A stretch of DNA of 64,000 nucleotides from Phaeobacter piscinae (GTDB lineage: Bacteria > Pseudomonadota > Alphaproteobacteria > Rhodobacterales > Rhodobacteraceae). Below the pieces are notes generated by a model. The model did no database searches, was not told where the DNA came from, and saw nothing but the letters and a program-made list of their open reading frames with translations. This document shows positions 1 through 8,922 of this stretch, in pieces. The stretch covers positions 124,001 through 188,000 of the forward strand of contig NZ_CP010682.1 in the NCBI RefSeq assembly GCF_002407245.1, read 5' to 3'. Positions within the stretch are counted from its first letter, which is position 1. Each line of letters begins with the position of its first letter. The position numbers and the translations under genes were made by a program.

Positions 1-1197
1 ATCGGACTGAGCCCGATGGCGGCTTCGGCCGAATGTACGATCGAAGGTACGGGTGAAGTGAATGTCTTGTCCAACTTCTTCGAAGCGCTAGAAGTTTTGG
101 CTGCAGAAATGGAAACCTGCGAGCGGGCCGGCCTTGTCGTCGAAACCAAACTGACCACGGATCACAAGGAAGAAACGAATAAAGCGTTTGAATCGTCGAC
201 GTCCCCTTGGGACGCAGCTGCCGTCGCAAATAGTTCAATAACTCTGCTCCAGGCTAAGGGACAACTTCGCCCATTGAATGATCTGGTCGAGAAGTACCGG
301 GAAAAATACGACATTGAGGAGGGGATGCTGATCCGTTTTGGCGACGACATCATGGCGATTGCCTTCATGGTCAACGCTCAACACCTGTTCTACCGCAAAG
401 ACATCTTTGAAGAGAACAACATCGCTGTGCCGACCACTTGGGATGAGGTTCTGGAGGCATCCGAAAAACTCAAGCAAGCTGGGATCGAACACCCCTATGG
501 CGCAGCCTTTGGCAACAGCTGGGAATTGGCGAATGAGTACGTCAACATGCTCCTGGCAAATGGTGGCACATTCTTCGACCCAGAGACATCCGACTCTACT
601 TTCGAAACGCCAGAAGCAGTCGCGGCGTTGGAGAAAATGGGCGCACTCTATAGGTACATGTCTCCAAATTCGATGTCGATGGACTTCGGTGACGTGAAGC
701 GTCAATTGCAACAAGGTGATGTGGCGATGGCCGTTATGTGGGGCAATGAAGCCTCGGGAATGGACAATCCAGACGAAAGCACCGTGGTTGGCCAGATTGG
801 ATTTGCCCAGTCCCCTATCATGGTCGAAGGCGGAGCTCCTTCATCGACATTCTGGTGGGATGGCTACGTAATGCCAATGAACCTCGATGGTGATCCAGAT
901 CTGACGTTCCAAGTGCTGATGCACGCAATGCGAGCGGAAACGGTCGAAGAGAACAACGATGTAACTCTCTGGATTCGTTCGGCGTATGAGCCAGGCCAAT
1001 ACACTGCGGCTATCACTGACACGGTTGTTGCAGGCGCGCCTCCTTATCCGATGAACCCGCAAGCTGCGCTGGCGCATTCGGCCCTGGGTGAAAACATCGC
1101 GGACTTTATTGTTGGCAAAGAAAGCGCCCAAGACTCTCTGGCCGATGCAACAAAGGCGTACCGCACTGCGGCGCGTGACCAGGGCCTGTTGAAGTAG
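1..1197 (+). CDS. ABC transporter extracellular solute-binding protein (family 1, sugar type), 5' end cut by the window
   Basis: This is a periplasmic binding protein that would deliver a sugar or related solute to the permeases encoded next to it. The reading frame is open from base 1, and the first residues read like the end of a signal peptide (…SPMAASA-EC), so the true start lies upstream. The ATG at 16 is probably internal to the signal sequence. The body has family-1 hallmarks: a segment around MVNAQHLFYRKDIFEENNI, a PTTWDEVLEA motif, and the FWWDGYVMPMN region near the C terminus. It is followed after 69 bases by two MalF/MalG-type permease genes. No ATPase gene is visible, so it must lie upstream of the window or elsewhere. 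The ligand cannot be read from the sequence. Confidence 0.88.
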   Translation: MGLSPMAASAECTIEGTGEVNVLSNFFEALEVLAAEMETCERAGLVVETKLTTDHKEETNKAFESSTSPWDAAAVANSSITLLQAKGQLRPLNDLVEKYREKYDIEEGMLIRFGDDIMAIAFMVNAQHLFYRKDIFEENNIAVPTTWDEVLEASEKLKQAGIEHPYGAAFGNSWELANEYVNMLLANGGTFFDPETSDSTFETPEAVAALEKMGALYRYMSPNSMSMDFGDVKRQLQQGDVAMAVMWGNEASGMDNPDESTVVGQIGFAQSPIMVEGGAPSSTFWWDGYVMPMNLDGDPDLTFQVLMHAMRAETVEENNDVTLWIRSAYEPGQYTAAITDTVVAGAPPYPMNPQAALAHSALGENIADFIVGKESAQDSLADATKAYRTAARDQGLLK

Positions 1198-1266
1198 GTC
1201 CTACTCCCTGGTGCCAGCTACGTCGACACGATTTGGCTGGCATCAAACTTTTGACGGGATAGTTCA

Positions 1267-2313
1267 GTGAAGCGCTCTACTTTCTTTTCATTCGTTGCAC
1301 CGTCTTTGGTGTCCATGCTGCTGCTTATCGCGCTCCCCCTTGTCGCGATTGTCTATCTCGCATTGTATCAATCCTTTACTCAAACTGAACTGAAAGAGGT
1401 TAAGACTGAGGTACCTCTGTTTGGGGGGTTAACACGGGAAGTTACCCGAATGGTTCCACAATCGGTACTGGATGCAGATGGCAATCCGGTAAAGGTCTGG
1501 CAATATGTCGGTGGACAAAACTTGGAAAACGCTATCGATGTGGAGGGCCTAAAGGCCTCCGTTGATGGGGCCAAAATTGAAACCCCCAGAGAGTTTGTCA
1601 AAGCGCTTTATCGAGAAATCAGTGACGTAGATTTCTGGTCCGCGCTTGAATTCACATTGCTTTATACGTTTGTCACGACACCGATCATACTGATCCTAGG
1701 GTTCGGTCTCGCCCTAGCAACCAATCGAGTAACGCTGCAACTGCGTGGGTCGGTTGTGTTTGTGACGCTTCTGCCGATGATCGTAACCCCGGTTGTCTCG
1801 TCCCTCGCGGTTTATTGGTTGTTCATTGATGGCGGTGTTGTCGTAGCGACATTAGAGGCCATGGGCTTCGGCAAGTTCTACTTTCTTGCAGATCAGGTCA
1901 CGATACGACTTGTAATCATCGCCTACGGAGTTTGGTTTGCTGCACCCTTCGCGTTCATCATACTATATGCGGGGTTGCAAACGGTACCGGAAGAGCCGCT
2001 AGAGGCGGCGATCATAGACGGCGCAACGCCATGGCAACGTGTTCGATACATCGTAATCCCCTACCTGTCTCCATTGTTCGCCGTAATCACACTGATCCAT
2101 GTGATGGACAGTTACCGGGTGTTCGAGCCCGTTCTGGTATTCGGGTCGCGTGTCTTCGCGAATTCGGTACAGTATCTAACCTACTACACACTTGTTTTTG
2201 AGGGAAATATCCACAAATCGGCGGCTTATGCCGTGCTTACGGTGGCTGGGGTCGTTGTGTTGTTGATACCGATCATGATCCGGACTTACAAAGACCAGAA
2301 AGCCAAAAAATGA
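1267..2313 (+). CDS. ABC transporter permease, MalF/UgpA type
   Basis: This is an inner-membrane permease subunit of a carbohydrate-type importer. The 348-residue protein starts with a membrane segment (residues about 8-33). A long periplasmic loop of about 100 residues follows before the second membrane helix, a MalF-like arrangement. The cytoplasmic EAA loop that contacts the ATPase is clear (EEPLEAAIIDGATPWQRV, about residue 240). Its stop overlaps the start of the next permease by four bases (ATGA), indicating translational coupling. It pairs with the binding protein upstream. Confidence 0.9.
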   Translation: MKRSTFFSFVAPSLVSMLLLIALPLVAIVYLALYQSFTQTELKEVKTEVPLFGGLTREVTRMVPQSVLDADGNPVKVWQYVGGQNLENAIDVEGLKASVDGAKIETPREFVKALYREISDVDFWSALEFTLLYTFVTTPIILILGFGLALATNRVTLQLRGSVVFVTLLPMIVTPVVSSLAVYWLFIDGGVVVATLEAMGFGKFYFLADQVTIRLVIIAYGVWFAAPFAFIILYAGLQTVPEEPLEAAIIDGATPWQRVRYIVIPYLSPLFAVITLIHVMDSYRVFEPVLVFGSRVFANSVQYLTYYTLVFEGNIHKSAAYAVLTVAGVVVLLIPIMIRTYKDQKAKK

Positions 2314-3149
2314 GACCAGCGAAACTCAACCTTGCGTCTCGAGTATCGATCAACCTTGGCCTTTGGTTCTGGTTTTTTGCCGCGCTGCTCCCGTTTTTTT
2401 GGATGTTCCTCATCTCTCTGCGCAAACCTGTAGACGCGTTTTCGACCCCGCCAAAACTACTGGCGCCAATGACTTTGGAGAATTTCAGACATATCTGGGT
2501 TGAAGACGGTTTCTGGCAGTATGCAATAAACACGACCATCGTAACCACTTCGACCGTAGTCGTTTCACTCACAATTGCCTGTTTGGCGGCATATGCTTTG
2601 TCGCGTTACCGCGGGTCACTTGGGTTTTGGCTGTTGATGGCCGCGATGGTGTTTCGCGCAATGCCGCACATTGTGTTGCTGACAGCCTATCGCCCGGCCT
2701 TTTTTGAGCTGGGAATCTGGAGCCGATACGAGACACTCATCATTGTCCTTGTTGCTATTAACCAACCGTTCACAATCTGGATGTTGCGTGCCTTTTTCAT
2801 GAATATACCACAGGAACTGGACGAAGCTGCGCTGGTTGATGGTTGCAATCGGTGGCAGGCTTTCTTTCGTGTGATTGTGCCTGTCATGTGGCCGGGTATC
2901 GTGACTGCCGGCTTGTTCTCATTCCTTCTGGCCTACAACGACTTTATTATCTCCAGTCAACTCATGAACGGTGATATGGCCACTATGACCGCGTCTCTTG
3001 GCAGTTACATGGGCCAGAACCAAAGCCTCGCGCGGCTGATGCACGGGATCGCCGGGGCCGTCTCAATCACCATATCCATCATTGTTTTGGTTTTTGTTTT
3101 CCAGAAACAAATCGTGTCTGGGATGACCGCAGGTGCAGTGAAAGGATGA
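2310..3149 (+). CDS. ABC transporter permease, MalG/UgpE type
   Basis: This is the second membrane subunit of the sugar-type importer. The 279-residue protein has about six hydrophobic segments. Its EAA loop reads ELDEAALVDGCNRWQAFFRV (about residue 170), the usual site for the ATPase. It overlaps the upstream permease by four bases and ends only three bases before the SnoaL-like gene, so all four genes probably share one transcript. The substrate is unknown. Confidence 0.9.
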   Translation: MRPAKLNLASRVSINLGLWFWFFAALLPFFWMFLISLRKPVDAFSTPPKLLAPMTLENFRHIWVEDGFWQYAINTTIVTTSTVVVSLTIACLAAYALSRYRGSLGFWLLMAAMVFRAMPHIVLLTAYRPAFFELGIWSRYETLIIVLVAINQPFTIWMLRAFFMNIPQELDEAALVDGCNRWQAFFRVIVPVMWPGIVTAGLFSFLLAYNDFIISSQLMNGDMATMTASLGSYMGQNQSLARLMHGIAGAVSITISIIVLVFVFQKQIVSGMTAGAVKG

Positions 3150-3152
3150 GAC

Positions 3153-3590
3153 ATGACTGCTGAATCTAACCTCAAACTTATACAAGATATGTATGTAGCG
3201 TTGAACGCTCAGGATCTTGATGCGCATGACCAGTATTGGCATGAGGATATGATCTGGCACGGACCGCCGGGTTTCGGCGACATCCATGGCCGCGAACGCT
3301 TCAAATATGACGTTCTTGCCGAATTCTACAAAGCATTTCCCGACTACCATGTCAGTCACGAGATTGAGTTCGCCAACGAAACATGGATTGCTGGGACCGG
3401 ATATCTGACCGGCCACCAACATGGTGAATATCTGGGTCTGCCACCCACCGGTCTACCGGTAAAGATGCGCTTTTCGGATTTCTGGCTGGTGGTCGATGGT
3501 AAACTGAAAGAAAACTGGGTAATGGTTGACCACGTCGATACGTTCAAGCAATTGGGTGTCGATCTGATGGCAGTTGTCAAGAAAAGCTAA
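3153..3590 (+). CDS. SnoaL-like / NTF2-fold protein
   Basis: This 145-residue soluble protein matches the SnoaL-like polyketide-cyclase/NTF2 fold family. Features seen are an N-terminal helix (SNLKLIQDMYVALNAQD), a WH(E/G) pair near residues 29-38 (HEDMIWHGPPG), and a C-terminal beta stretch (FSDFWLVVDGKLKENWVMVDH). The fold supports small-molecule isomerases, hydrolases and lyases as well as catalytically inert binding proteins, so the reaction cannot be given. Its position three bases after the permease suggests it acts on the imported compound or an early product. Confidence 0.78.
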   Translation: MTAESNLKLIQDMYVALNAQDLDAHDQYWHEDMIWHGPPGFGDIHGRERFKYDVLAEFYKAFPDYHVSHEIEFANETWIAGTGYLTGHQHGEYLGLPPTGLPVKMRFSDFWLVVDGKLKENWVMVDHVDTFKQLGVDLMAVVKKS

Positions 3591-3616
3591 TGCAAAACGG
3601 GTTGGCGTGAGTTCCT

Positions 3617-4642
3617 TTGAAAAAGTCCAAGGTTACCTCAATTGATGTTGCGCGCCATGCTGGCGTCTCTCAATCTGCGGTGAGCCGTGCATTTTCCCGC
3701 ACGCCGACCCAATCGGGTGTTTCCCCTGAAACAAAGAAGCGCATTCTCAAGTCCGCGGACGAGCTGGGGTACCGGCCTAATGCCATTGCGCGTTCGCTTA
3801 TCACGCAAAGATCAAACATAGTCGCGCTTCTATTCAGTTATCTGGACAACCAGTTCTACGCGCTCGCGCTTGAGAAACTCTGCATAGAGCTACAAAAAAT
3901 CGGGTTCCACGCACTGGTTTTCATGATGCCCAGTACAGATGAAGGCGTTGAGGACACTGTATCTCAATTGCTGGAATACCAGGTCGACGGAATCATCACG
4001 GCATCTGTCGAGCTTTCATCAACTCTCGTCAAATTCTGTTCTCAGCGCGATATCCCAGTAGTAATGTTCAACCGTTTTCAGGAACATGATGGCATTGCCA
4101 GCGTTACAACAGACAATGTCGCAGGCGGACGTATGGCTGCGCGGCATCTGCTGAAAACGGGGCATCAACACATTGCACTTCTGTCCGGGTGGGAGCGGTC
4201 ATCTACAAGCCGTGATCGAAAATTTGGCTTTGAGGCTGAGCTTCGGGAAAGTGACCGCAATCTTTTTGCACATGAAGTCGGTCACTTTGATCTCGATAGA
4301 ACTGGAGCAGCGATTCGAAAGATGTTTGGCGGCTCGAAGGAAACGCATCCGGATGCCCTTTTTGTGGCAAACGACTATATGGCGATCGAAGCGATCAGCA
4401 TTTTGCGTAGCGAGCTAAATATCAGCATTCCAAACGATCTTTCAGTTATCGGGTTCGATGACATCCCTATGGCTTCTATGCCTGAGTTTTCTCTTACTAC
4501 GCTAAGACAGCCCGTTAACAATATGGTTGCCAACGCGGTTCGCCAGATTAACGAGCTGGTGAGAGGCAAAACCATCGAAGTTGAGAACATAGCGTTGGCA
4601 CCAAAGCTCATTGAACGAAATACCGTTCAGTCGCGTAATTGA
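3617..4642 (+). CDS. LacI-family transcriptional regulator
   Basis: This 341-residue regulator probably controls the upstream transport operon. The N terminus is a LacI helix-turn-helix (SIDVARHAGVSQSAVSRAFS, residues 5-25) followed by the hinge (RPNAIARSLITQ). The rest is a periplasmic-binding-protein-like ligand domain (VIGFDDIPMASMPEFSLTTL at about 280-300). The start codon is TTG at 3617. It gives the expected N terminus for the family, and there is no ATG in a suitable place. It lies 26 bases after the SnoaL-like gene on the same strand. The effector is unknown but is likely the transported sugar. Confidence 0.92.
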   Translation: MKKSKVTSIDVARHAGVSQSAVSRAFSRTPTQSGVSPETKKRILKSADELGYRPNAIARSLITQRSNIVALLFSYLDNQFYALALEKLCIELQKIGFHALVFMMPSTDEGVEDTVSQLLEYQVDGIITASVELSSTLVKFCSQRDIPVVMFNRFQEHDGIASVTTDNVAGGRMAARHLLKTGHQHIALLSGWERSSTSRDRKFGFEAELRESDRNLFAHEVGHFDLDRTGAAIRKMFGGSKETHPDALFVANDYMAIEAISILRSELNISIPNDLSVIGFDDIPMASMPEFSLTTLRQPVNNMVANAVRQINELVRGKTIEVENIALAPKLIERNTVQSRN

Positions 4643-4856
4643 ACCGAGTCGTAGAACCTGAATGATTGCCGGGTCAAACACTTGCAGTTCAGACAGAGCA
4701 GAGATCGTGCGGGCTTTGTGTTGTCTCTGCCCATAAGATCTCTTTCCCAATCGAAGTGATTTTTTACACTCGAAGTCGCGGGATCCGTTGGCCTGAGCCC
4801 CACGGTCCCTCCAACTTTGCGCGGAGCCTTGGGGTTAGATCTCTGGCGTTAGGCCG

Positions 4857-5296
4857 CTATCTTGTCCCTTGTCTTTCTCTGCAGAAGTTCCATCGATGTC
4901 CTGTTGCCCATGCTGAAGGGGGTCCGCGCCAGTTGAAATCCTCTTGCCATTCTTCAACTGTGTTGCAGGCATGGCGAAATGTTGCGAGCAGCGTTTTTCT
5001 GAGGCCCTCGTCTCGCAGTTTTCCGTTGAAGCTGTTGATGAAGCCATTCTGCCGGGGCTTTACTGGCGCGATGAAATGCCGATCGATGCCCGTTTTCTTC
5101 ACCCAGTTGAGGATCGCCATGCGGGTGAACTAAGTGCCGTTGCCCGACATGGCTGTCTTCGCCATGCCGGTTCAGCGATGATCTGACTCAGTTCACATGC
5201 AACGCGGTGGCCAGACAACGACGTATCAGTCACCAGAACCAAGTTTTCACGACTGAAGTAATCACCGGATGAGCCTGTCTCTATACTTCGTTTCAT
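4857..5296 (-). pseudogene. IS3-family transposase (OrfB integrase core) remnant
   Basis: This is a broken copy of an IS3-type transposase catalytic domain. On the minus strand one frame reads DYFSRENLVLVTDTSLSGHR, and after a frame change the next reads [19 protein letters not shown] and [20 protein letters not shown], in the order found in IS3 OrfB proteins. Between them the expected SDNGTEF segment reads SGNGT-stop-F. A catalytic aspartate has become glycine and a stop codon has replaced glutamate. Neither OrfA nor terminal inverted repeats could be found, so this is a decayed fragment. The 214 bases between lacI and this remnant show nothing recognisable. Confidence 0.8.
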
Positions 5297-5369
5297 CTGA
5301 CCTAATGAAGTCAGGTGCCATCTCCGTGAACGCCGCGAGCATTATAGTACAGGCATGCGACCAAGGCAG

Positions 5370-5396
5370 GAGGCAAGGGGTGCCTCCCCTTGCCTC
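5370..5396 (-). terminator. Perfect hairpin after the AGCS symporter gene
   Basis: Two 11-base arms (GAGGCAAGGGG at 5370-5380 and CCCCTTGCCTC at 5386-5396) flank a 5-base loop, 7 bases beyond the stop of the minus-strand symporter gene. The position fits a transcription terminator or an mRNA 3'-end stabiliser. No T-run follows on the minus strand, so intrinsic termination is uncertain. Confidence 0.5.
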
Positions 5397-5403
5397 GCCG
5401 GGT

Positions 5404-6858
5404 TCACTCGGGATCTGCGGCCCTCGTCTCACGCTCGACGTCGCTGTTCCAAATCGACTGATCCACGCCGTCGCCGAGCTCGGAATATTCAGCGATCTCG
5501 AAGACGGGCTCATTTCCCGCTCGACGTTGCGAGAAATAGTCCCGCGTGAGTTTTGCTACAGTCTTGGACAGGATCAGGATTGCGATCAGGTTTACCGTCG
5601 CCATGAGCGCCATCGACGCATCGGCAAAATTGAAGACGGTCGTGACCGCCTGTAAAGACCCCCAAATCACCATCGCAACCACGAGCACCTTCAGCACGAG
5701 AAGCGGGATGCGCCTGCCCATGCCGAGGAATTCCATTGCGTTCTCCGCGTAGGAATAATTGCCAATGATCGAGGTGAAGGCAAAGAACGGAATAGCGATC
5801 CCAATGAAGATCGGACCCAACGCCCCGATGTGCTGCTCCAGCGCAATCTGTGTCAGCGCCATGCCGGTGGGTGCGCCTTCAGAATAGTCAACCACGCCGG
5901 ACAGCAGGATCATGAGCGCCGTGGCTGTACAGATGACCAGGGTATCAATAAAAACGCCCAGACCCTGCACTAGCCCCTGACTGGATGGGTGGTGCGGGTC
6001 AGGGACCGCGACAGCTGCGATGTTGGGGGCCGAACCCATGCCCGCCTCGTTGGAGAACAGGCCGCGCTTCACGCCGTTGAGCAGGGCCGCCATGAACCCA
6101 CCCGTGAAGCCACCCGCCGCCGCTTCGAATCCGAAGGCCGACTTGACGATCAGCGCCAGCATGGCGGGAACATCGGCGATGTTTATGACCACGATGGCGA
6201 GTGCCACGAGGATATAAAGCCCGGCCATGCCTGGAACGACTTTTTCAGCGACCCGCGCGATGGACTTGATGCCGCCGAAAATCACAATGCCGGCCAGGCC
6301 GCCGACAGCAAGGCCGGTGGCCAGTTTGGGGATAGAGAATGCCTCTTCCATGGCGACGGAGATGGAGTTGGCCTGAACCGCCGAGAAAATCAGTCCGAAG
6401 CTGATGATGAGACATACCGAAAAGACATAGCCCATGGCGCTCGATCCGATGCCCCGTGCCATGTAGAAGGCAGGACCGCCACGGTATTGTCCATCCTCGT
6501 TTCGTACCTTGTAGAGCTGTGCCAGCGTGGATTCGGCGTAAGCCGTCGCCATCCCCACGAGGGCGACAATCCACATCCAGAAAACAGCACCCGGGCCGCC
6601 GAGATAGATCGCCACAGCAACGCCGGCAAGGTTACCCGTGCCTACCCTGCTTGCCAGGGAAATTGTCAGAGCTTGGAATGGAGAAATGCCGGCAGCAGAG
6701 GTGTCGCGTGATGACTTGATGACGCGAAAGAACTCGGCGAAATGCCGGAATTGCAGGAAGCCTGTTCGCCAGGTGAAATAGACCCCGACGGCCAGCAGAC
6801 CATATACGAGGACGTATCCCCATAAGACAGTGTTTAAGAAATCGACGATTGCTGTCAT
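5404..6858 (-). CDS. Alanine/glycine:cation symporter (AGCS) family protein
   Basis: This is a sodium- or proton-coupled amino-acid symporter in the inner membrane. The 484-residue protein has many hydrophobic segments and AGCS signatures: GTGNLAGVAVAIYLGGPGAVFW near residue 70, and a later conserved stretch NEAGMGSAPN followed by AAV. An ATG at 6858 preceded by GAGGGG at good spacing is the likely start. An upstream in-frame extension to 6933 has no better ribosome site and is rejected. It stands alone in a region of broken genes but appears intact. The actual substrate (alanine, glycine or other) is not shown. Confidence 0.9.
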   Translation of the reverse strand: MTAIVDFLNTVLWGYVLVYGLLAVGVYFTWRTGFLQFRHFAEFFRVIKSSRDTSAAGISPFQALTISLASRVGTGNLAGVAVAIYLGGPGAVFWMWIVALVGMATAYAESTLAQLYKVRNEDGQYRGGPAFYMARGIGSSAMGYVFSVCLIISFGLIFSAVQANSISVAMEEAFSIPKLATGLAVGGLAGIVIFGGIKSIARVAEKVVPGMAGLYILVALAIVVINIADVPAMLALIVKSAFGFEAAAGGFTGGFMAALLNGVKRGLFSNEAGMGSAPNIAAVAVPDPHHPSSQGLVQGLGVFIDTLVICTATALMILLSGVVDYSEGAPTGMALTQIALEQHIGALGPIFIGIAIPFFAFTSIIGNYSYAENAMEFLGMGRRIPLLVLKVLVVAMVIWGSLQAVTTVFNFADASMALMATVNLIAILILSKTVAKLTRDYFSQRRAGNEPVFEIAEYSELGDGVDQSIWNSDVERETRAADPE

Positions 6859-6978
6859 ACTCTTGCCCCTCTTGGTTGCATGCCCAACCATTAACCATTC
6901 GGTAGGCAAGGGAAAGCCTTGGATTGAAATCACAATGTCCGCAGGGCGACCTGCGTGCTGGTCTTTAATGAGTTCGCA

Positions 6979-7815
6979 TCAGCCCGATGAATACCTGCAA
7001 AAGCTCAGGAGCCGATGGACCCAAACCGTGTAATTACCTGCACCGTTGGTCACCATGGCATCATCCGGCGACGTGTTTTTCAGCGGCTGCATAATCTCGG
7101 CCATCGCCAATTCGCCGCGCCCCTCTGGCAGGGTCGACCACGCGCGCTAATCCACGTTGCATTCTTCAGCATACGCCTGCCGATTTGCGGCGGAATGCTT
7201 GGGCGCAGAATGCTTCAGCAGGTTAGAGATCGTTTCCAATGCCGGTGCGGCGATACCCAAATCGGGCACATAAACCCGACCAATCTCATCCGGGTCGGGA
7301 TAGATGTGAATGAGGTGTTGGGCGGGCTTTGGAATGTTGATCAAGCTGTAACCACTCGATTTCATCTCGCTGAACCGGGTGCCCAGCAGGATCACCACAT
7401 CGGCAGATGTAATCCGCGCGGCCAGCTTGGGGTTGATCCCGATACCGGCATCTCCAGCATAGAGCGGGTGGGCATTGTCAAAGAAATCCTGGCACCTGAA
7501 AGACACCGCAACGGGCACCGACCATTTGGTGGCGAAATCCTGAAGGTCTAGCCGCGCCTGACTTGACCAAGCCCCACCACCGACCACGATCATGGGGTTG
7601 GTGGACGTTTCCAATGCGCCGAGCAGTGTGGTGGCATCACCCGCAGTAACAGTCGCACGCGCTGGGTGCGCTACTGGTAGCTGCGGCGGATTATTCACTG
7701 TCTGCTCCACCAGCATATCTTCGGGCAGGGCCAGAACCACCGGGCCGGGACGTCCGGACATAGCAACGTGAAATGCGCGCGAGACCATCTCGGCCATCCG
7801 ATCAGGCGTAGGCAC
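6979..7815 (-). pseudogene. Thiamine-diphosphate enzyme (acetolactate-synthase-like large subunit), truncated with in-frame stop
   Basis: This is a fragment of a TPP-dependent enzyme. The visible part runs from the end of the PYR domain (SGRPGPVVLALPEDML), through the central nucleotide-binding-like domain (PMIVVGGGAW, VVILLGTRFSEM), to an amber stop at 7147. The same frame then continues as family sequence (AMAEIMQPLKNTSPDDAMVT, then NGAGNYTVWVHR) before it degenerates near 7000. The PYR N terminus with the catalytic glutamate is missing, and so is the C-terminal cofactor-binding part. The 5' break coincides with the start of the recombinase fragment at about 7815, pointing to a recombination junction. 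It is not expected to be functional. Confidence 0.85.
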
Positions 7816-8125
7816 GCCAGTTGCGCGAGTTGGCCGGATTTGCGGAGCGTGGCGGTTATGCAGTGATGGGCGTTATAAGGAAACCGCGTCTGGCACCAAG
7901 TCGGACCGCGTGGAGCGACCAAAAGTCATGGAGCTGGCCCATGCCCGGAAAGTCGACGCTGTGCTGGTCACCGAACTATCCCGCTGGGGGCGCTCTACTC
8001 AAGACTTGCTCGATTCCCTCAATAAGCTCTCGGGTTGGAAAGTCTCGGTCGTCGCAATATCTAGCAACCAGTCAAACCGTTACTTTGGTGACGATTGCTG
8101 CACTGCGAAATTCGCCCCGCTCTGA
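7815..8125 (+). pseudogene. Serine recombinase (resolvase/invertase) fragment, frameshifted
   Basis: This is part of the catalytic domain of a serine recombinase. The first frame reads QLRELAGFAERGGYAVMGV. One base seems to be missing at about 7877 (GTTATAAGG where GTTTATAAG is expected). The second frame continues KETASGTKSDRVERPKVMEL, then ARKVDAVLVTELSRWGRSTQ, a segment typical of resolvases. The N-terminal catalytic serine region and the C-terminal DNA-binding domain are absent. It begins exactly where the TPP-enzyme fragment on the other strand breaks off, and ends where the ABC ATPase fragment starts. Confidence 0.8.
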
Positions 8126-8150
8126 TCGCAATCAGATGCTGCGTCAACTA

Positions 8151-8901
8151 AAGCTTCAGCTGTACAAGCACGGTTTGCTCGGCAGAAAGAAGTTTCAGAT
8201 TATTTTCCAGGATCCATATTCCTCCCTAAACCCGCGCCAGCGAGTAGGATCTCTGATCAGAACGCCGCTGGACCTTCTTGATGTCGGCACCCCGGAAGAG
8301 CGGGACAGGAAGGTTGACGAACTTCTCGAACTTGTCGGGCTGCGTCCGGAGGCACGAAATTTGTTCCCGCACCAGTTTTCCGGCGGGCAGCGCCAGCGCA
8401 TAGGCATCGCCCGCGCTTTGGCGACTTCGCCGGATCTAATTGTTTGCGACGAGCCTGTTTCCGCACTGGATGTAGCCATTCAAGCCCAAATTCTGAACCT
8501 GATGAAAGATCTGCAGGACGAGCTGCAGCTGACCTACCTGTTCATCTCACATGACATGGGGGTGGTCAGTTACCTTTGCCACGAGGTTGCAGTTATGTAT
8601 CTGGGTGTATTCGTGGAACACGGGGAACTCGAAAGAAATCCTAAAATAGCCTCTGCATCCCTATACCCGCATTCTTTTGTCGGCGATCCCGAAAATCGAT
8701 CCGGCCAATCGCAGCTTGTTTGACGCGCAAAAGCTTGCCGGGGATCCGCCGAGCCCGATCAATCCGGCGCCAGGATGTCGTTTTGCCAGTCGCTGTCCGC
8801 ACGCAAAAGAAATCTGCAAAAGCGAAATGCCTGCACTTCAATCTGTGTCGAAGAACGGCATGTACAGGCGCGTCGCATGTCATTTCGCCGGTGAAATCTA
8901 A
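8151..8901 (+). pseudogene. Oligopeptide/dipeptide ABC transporter ATPase (DppF/OppF-like), 5'-truncated and frameshifted
   Basis: This is the remainder of a peptide-importer ATPase. It keeps the Q-loop (FQDPYSSLNPR), the signature (FSGGQRQR), Walker B (LIVCDEPVSALDV) and the switch histidine (ISHDMG). The segment with Walker A is missing. A one-base insertion at about 8660 shifts the frame. After it the sequence resumes as [20 protein letters not shown], then the oligopeptide C-terminal domain with [14 protein letters not shown]. Without Walker A and with the frameshift it cannot be a working ATPase. No permease or binding-protein genes of the same system are present. Confidence 0.88.
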
Positions 8902-8922
8902 ACTTCCAATAAGGGGCCAACA

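Noticed and set aside
7821..8723. A single 300-codon plus-strand open frame
   Set aside because: It is a chance fusion: the start is a recombinase fragment in the right frame, the middle is out of frame, and the end is the ABC ATPase fragment. It should not be annotated as one gene.
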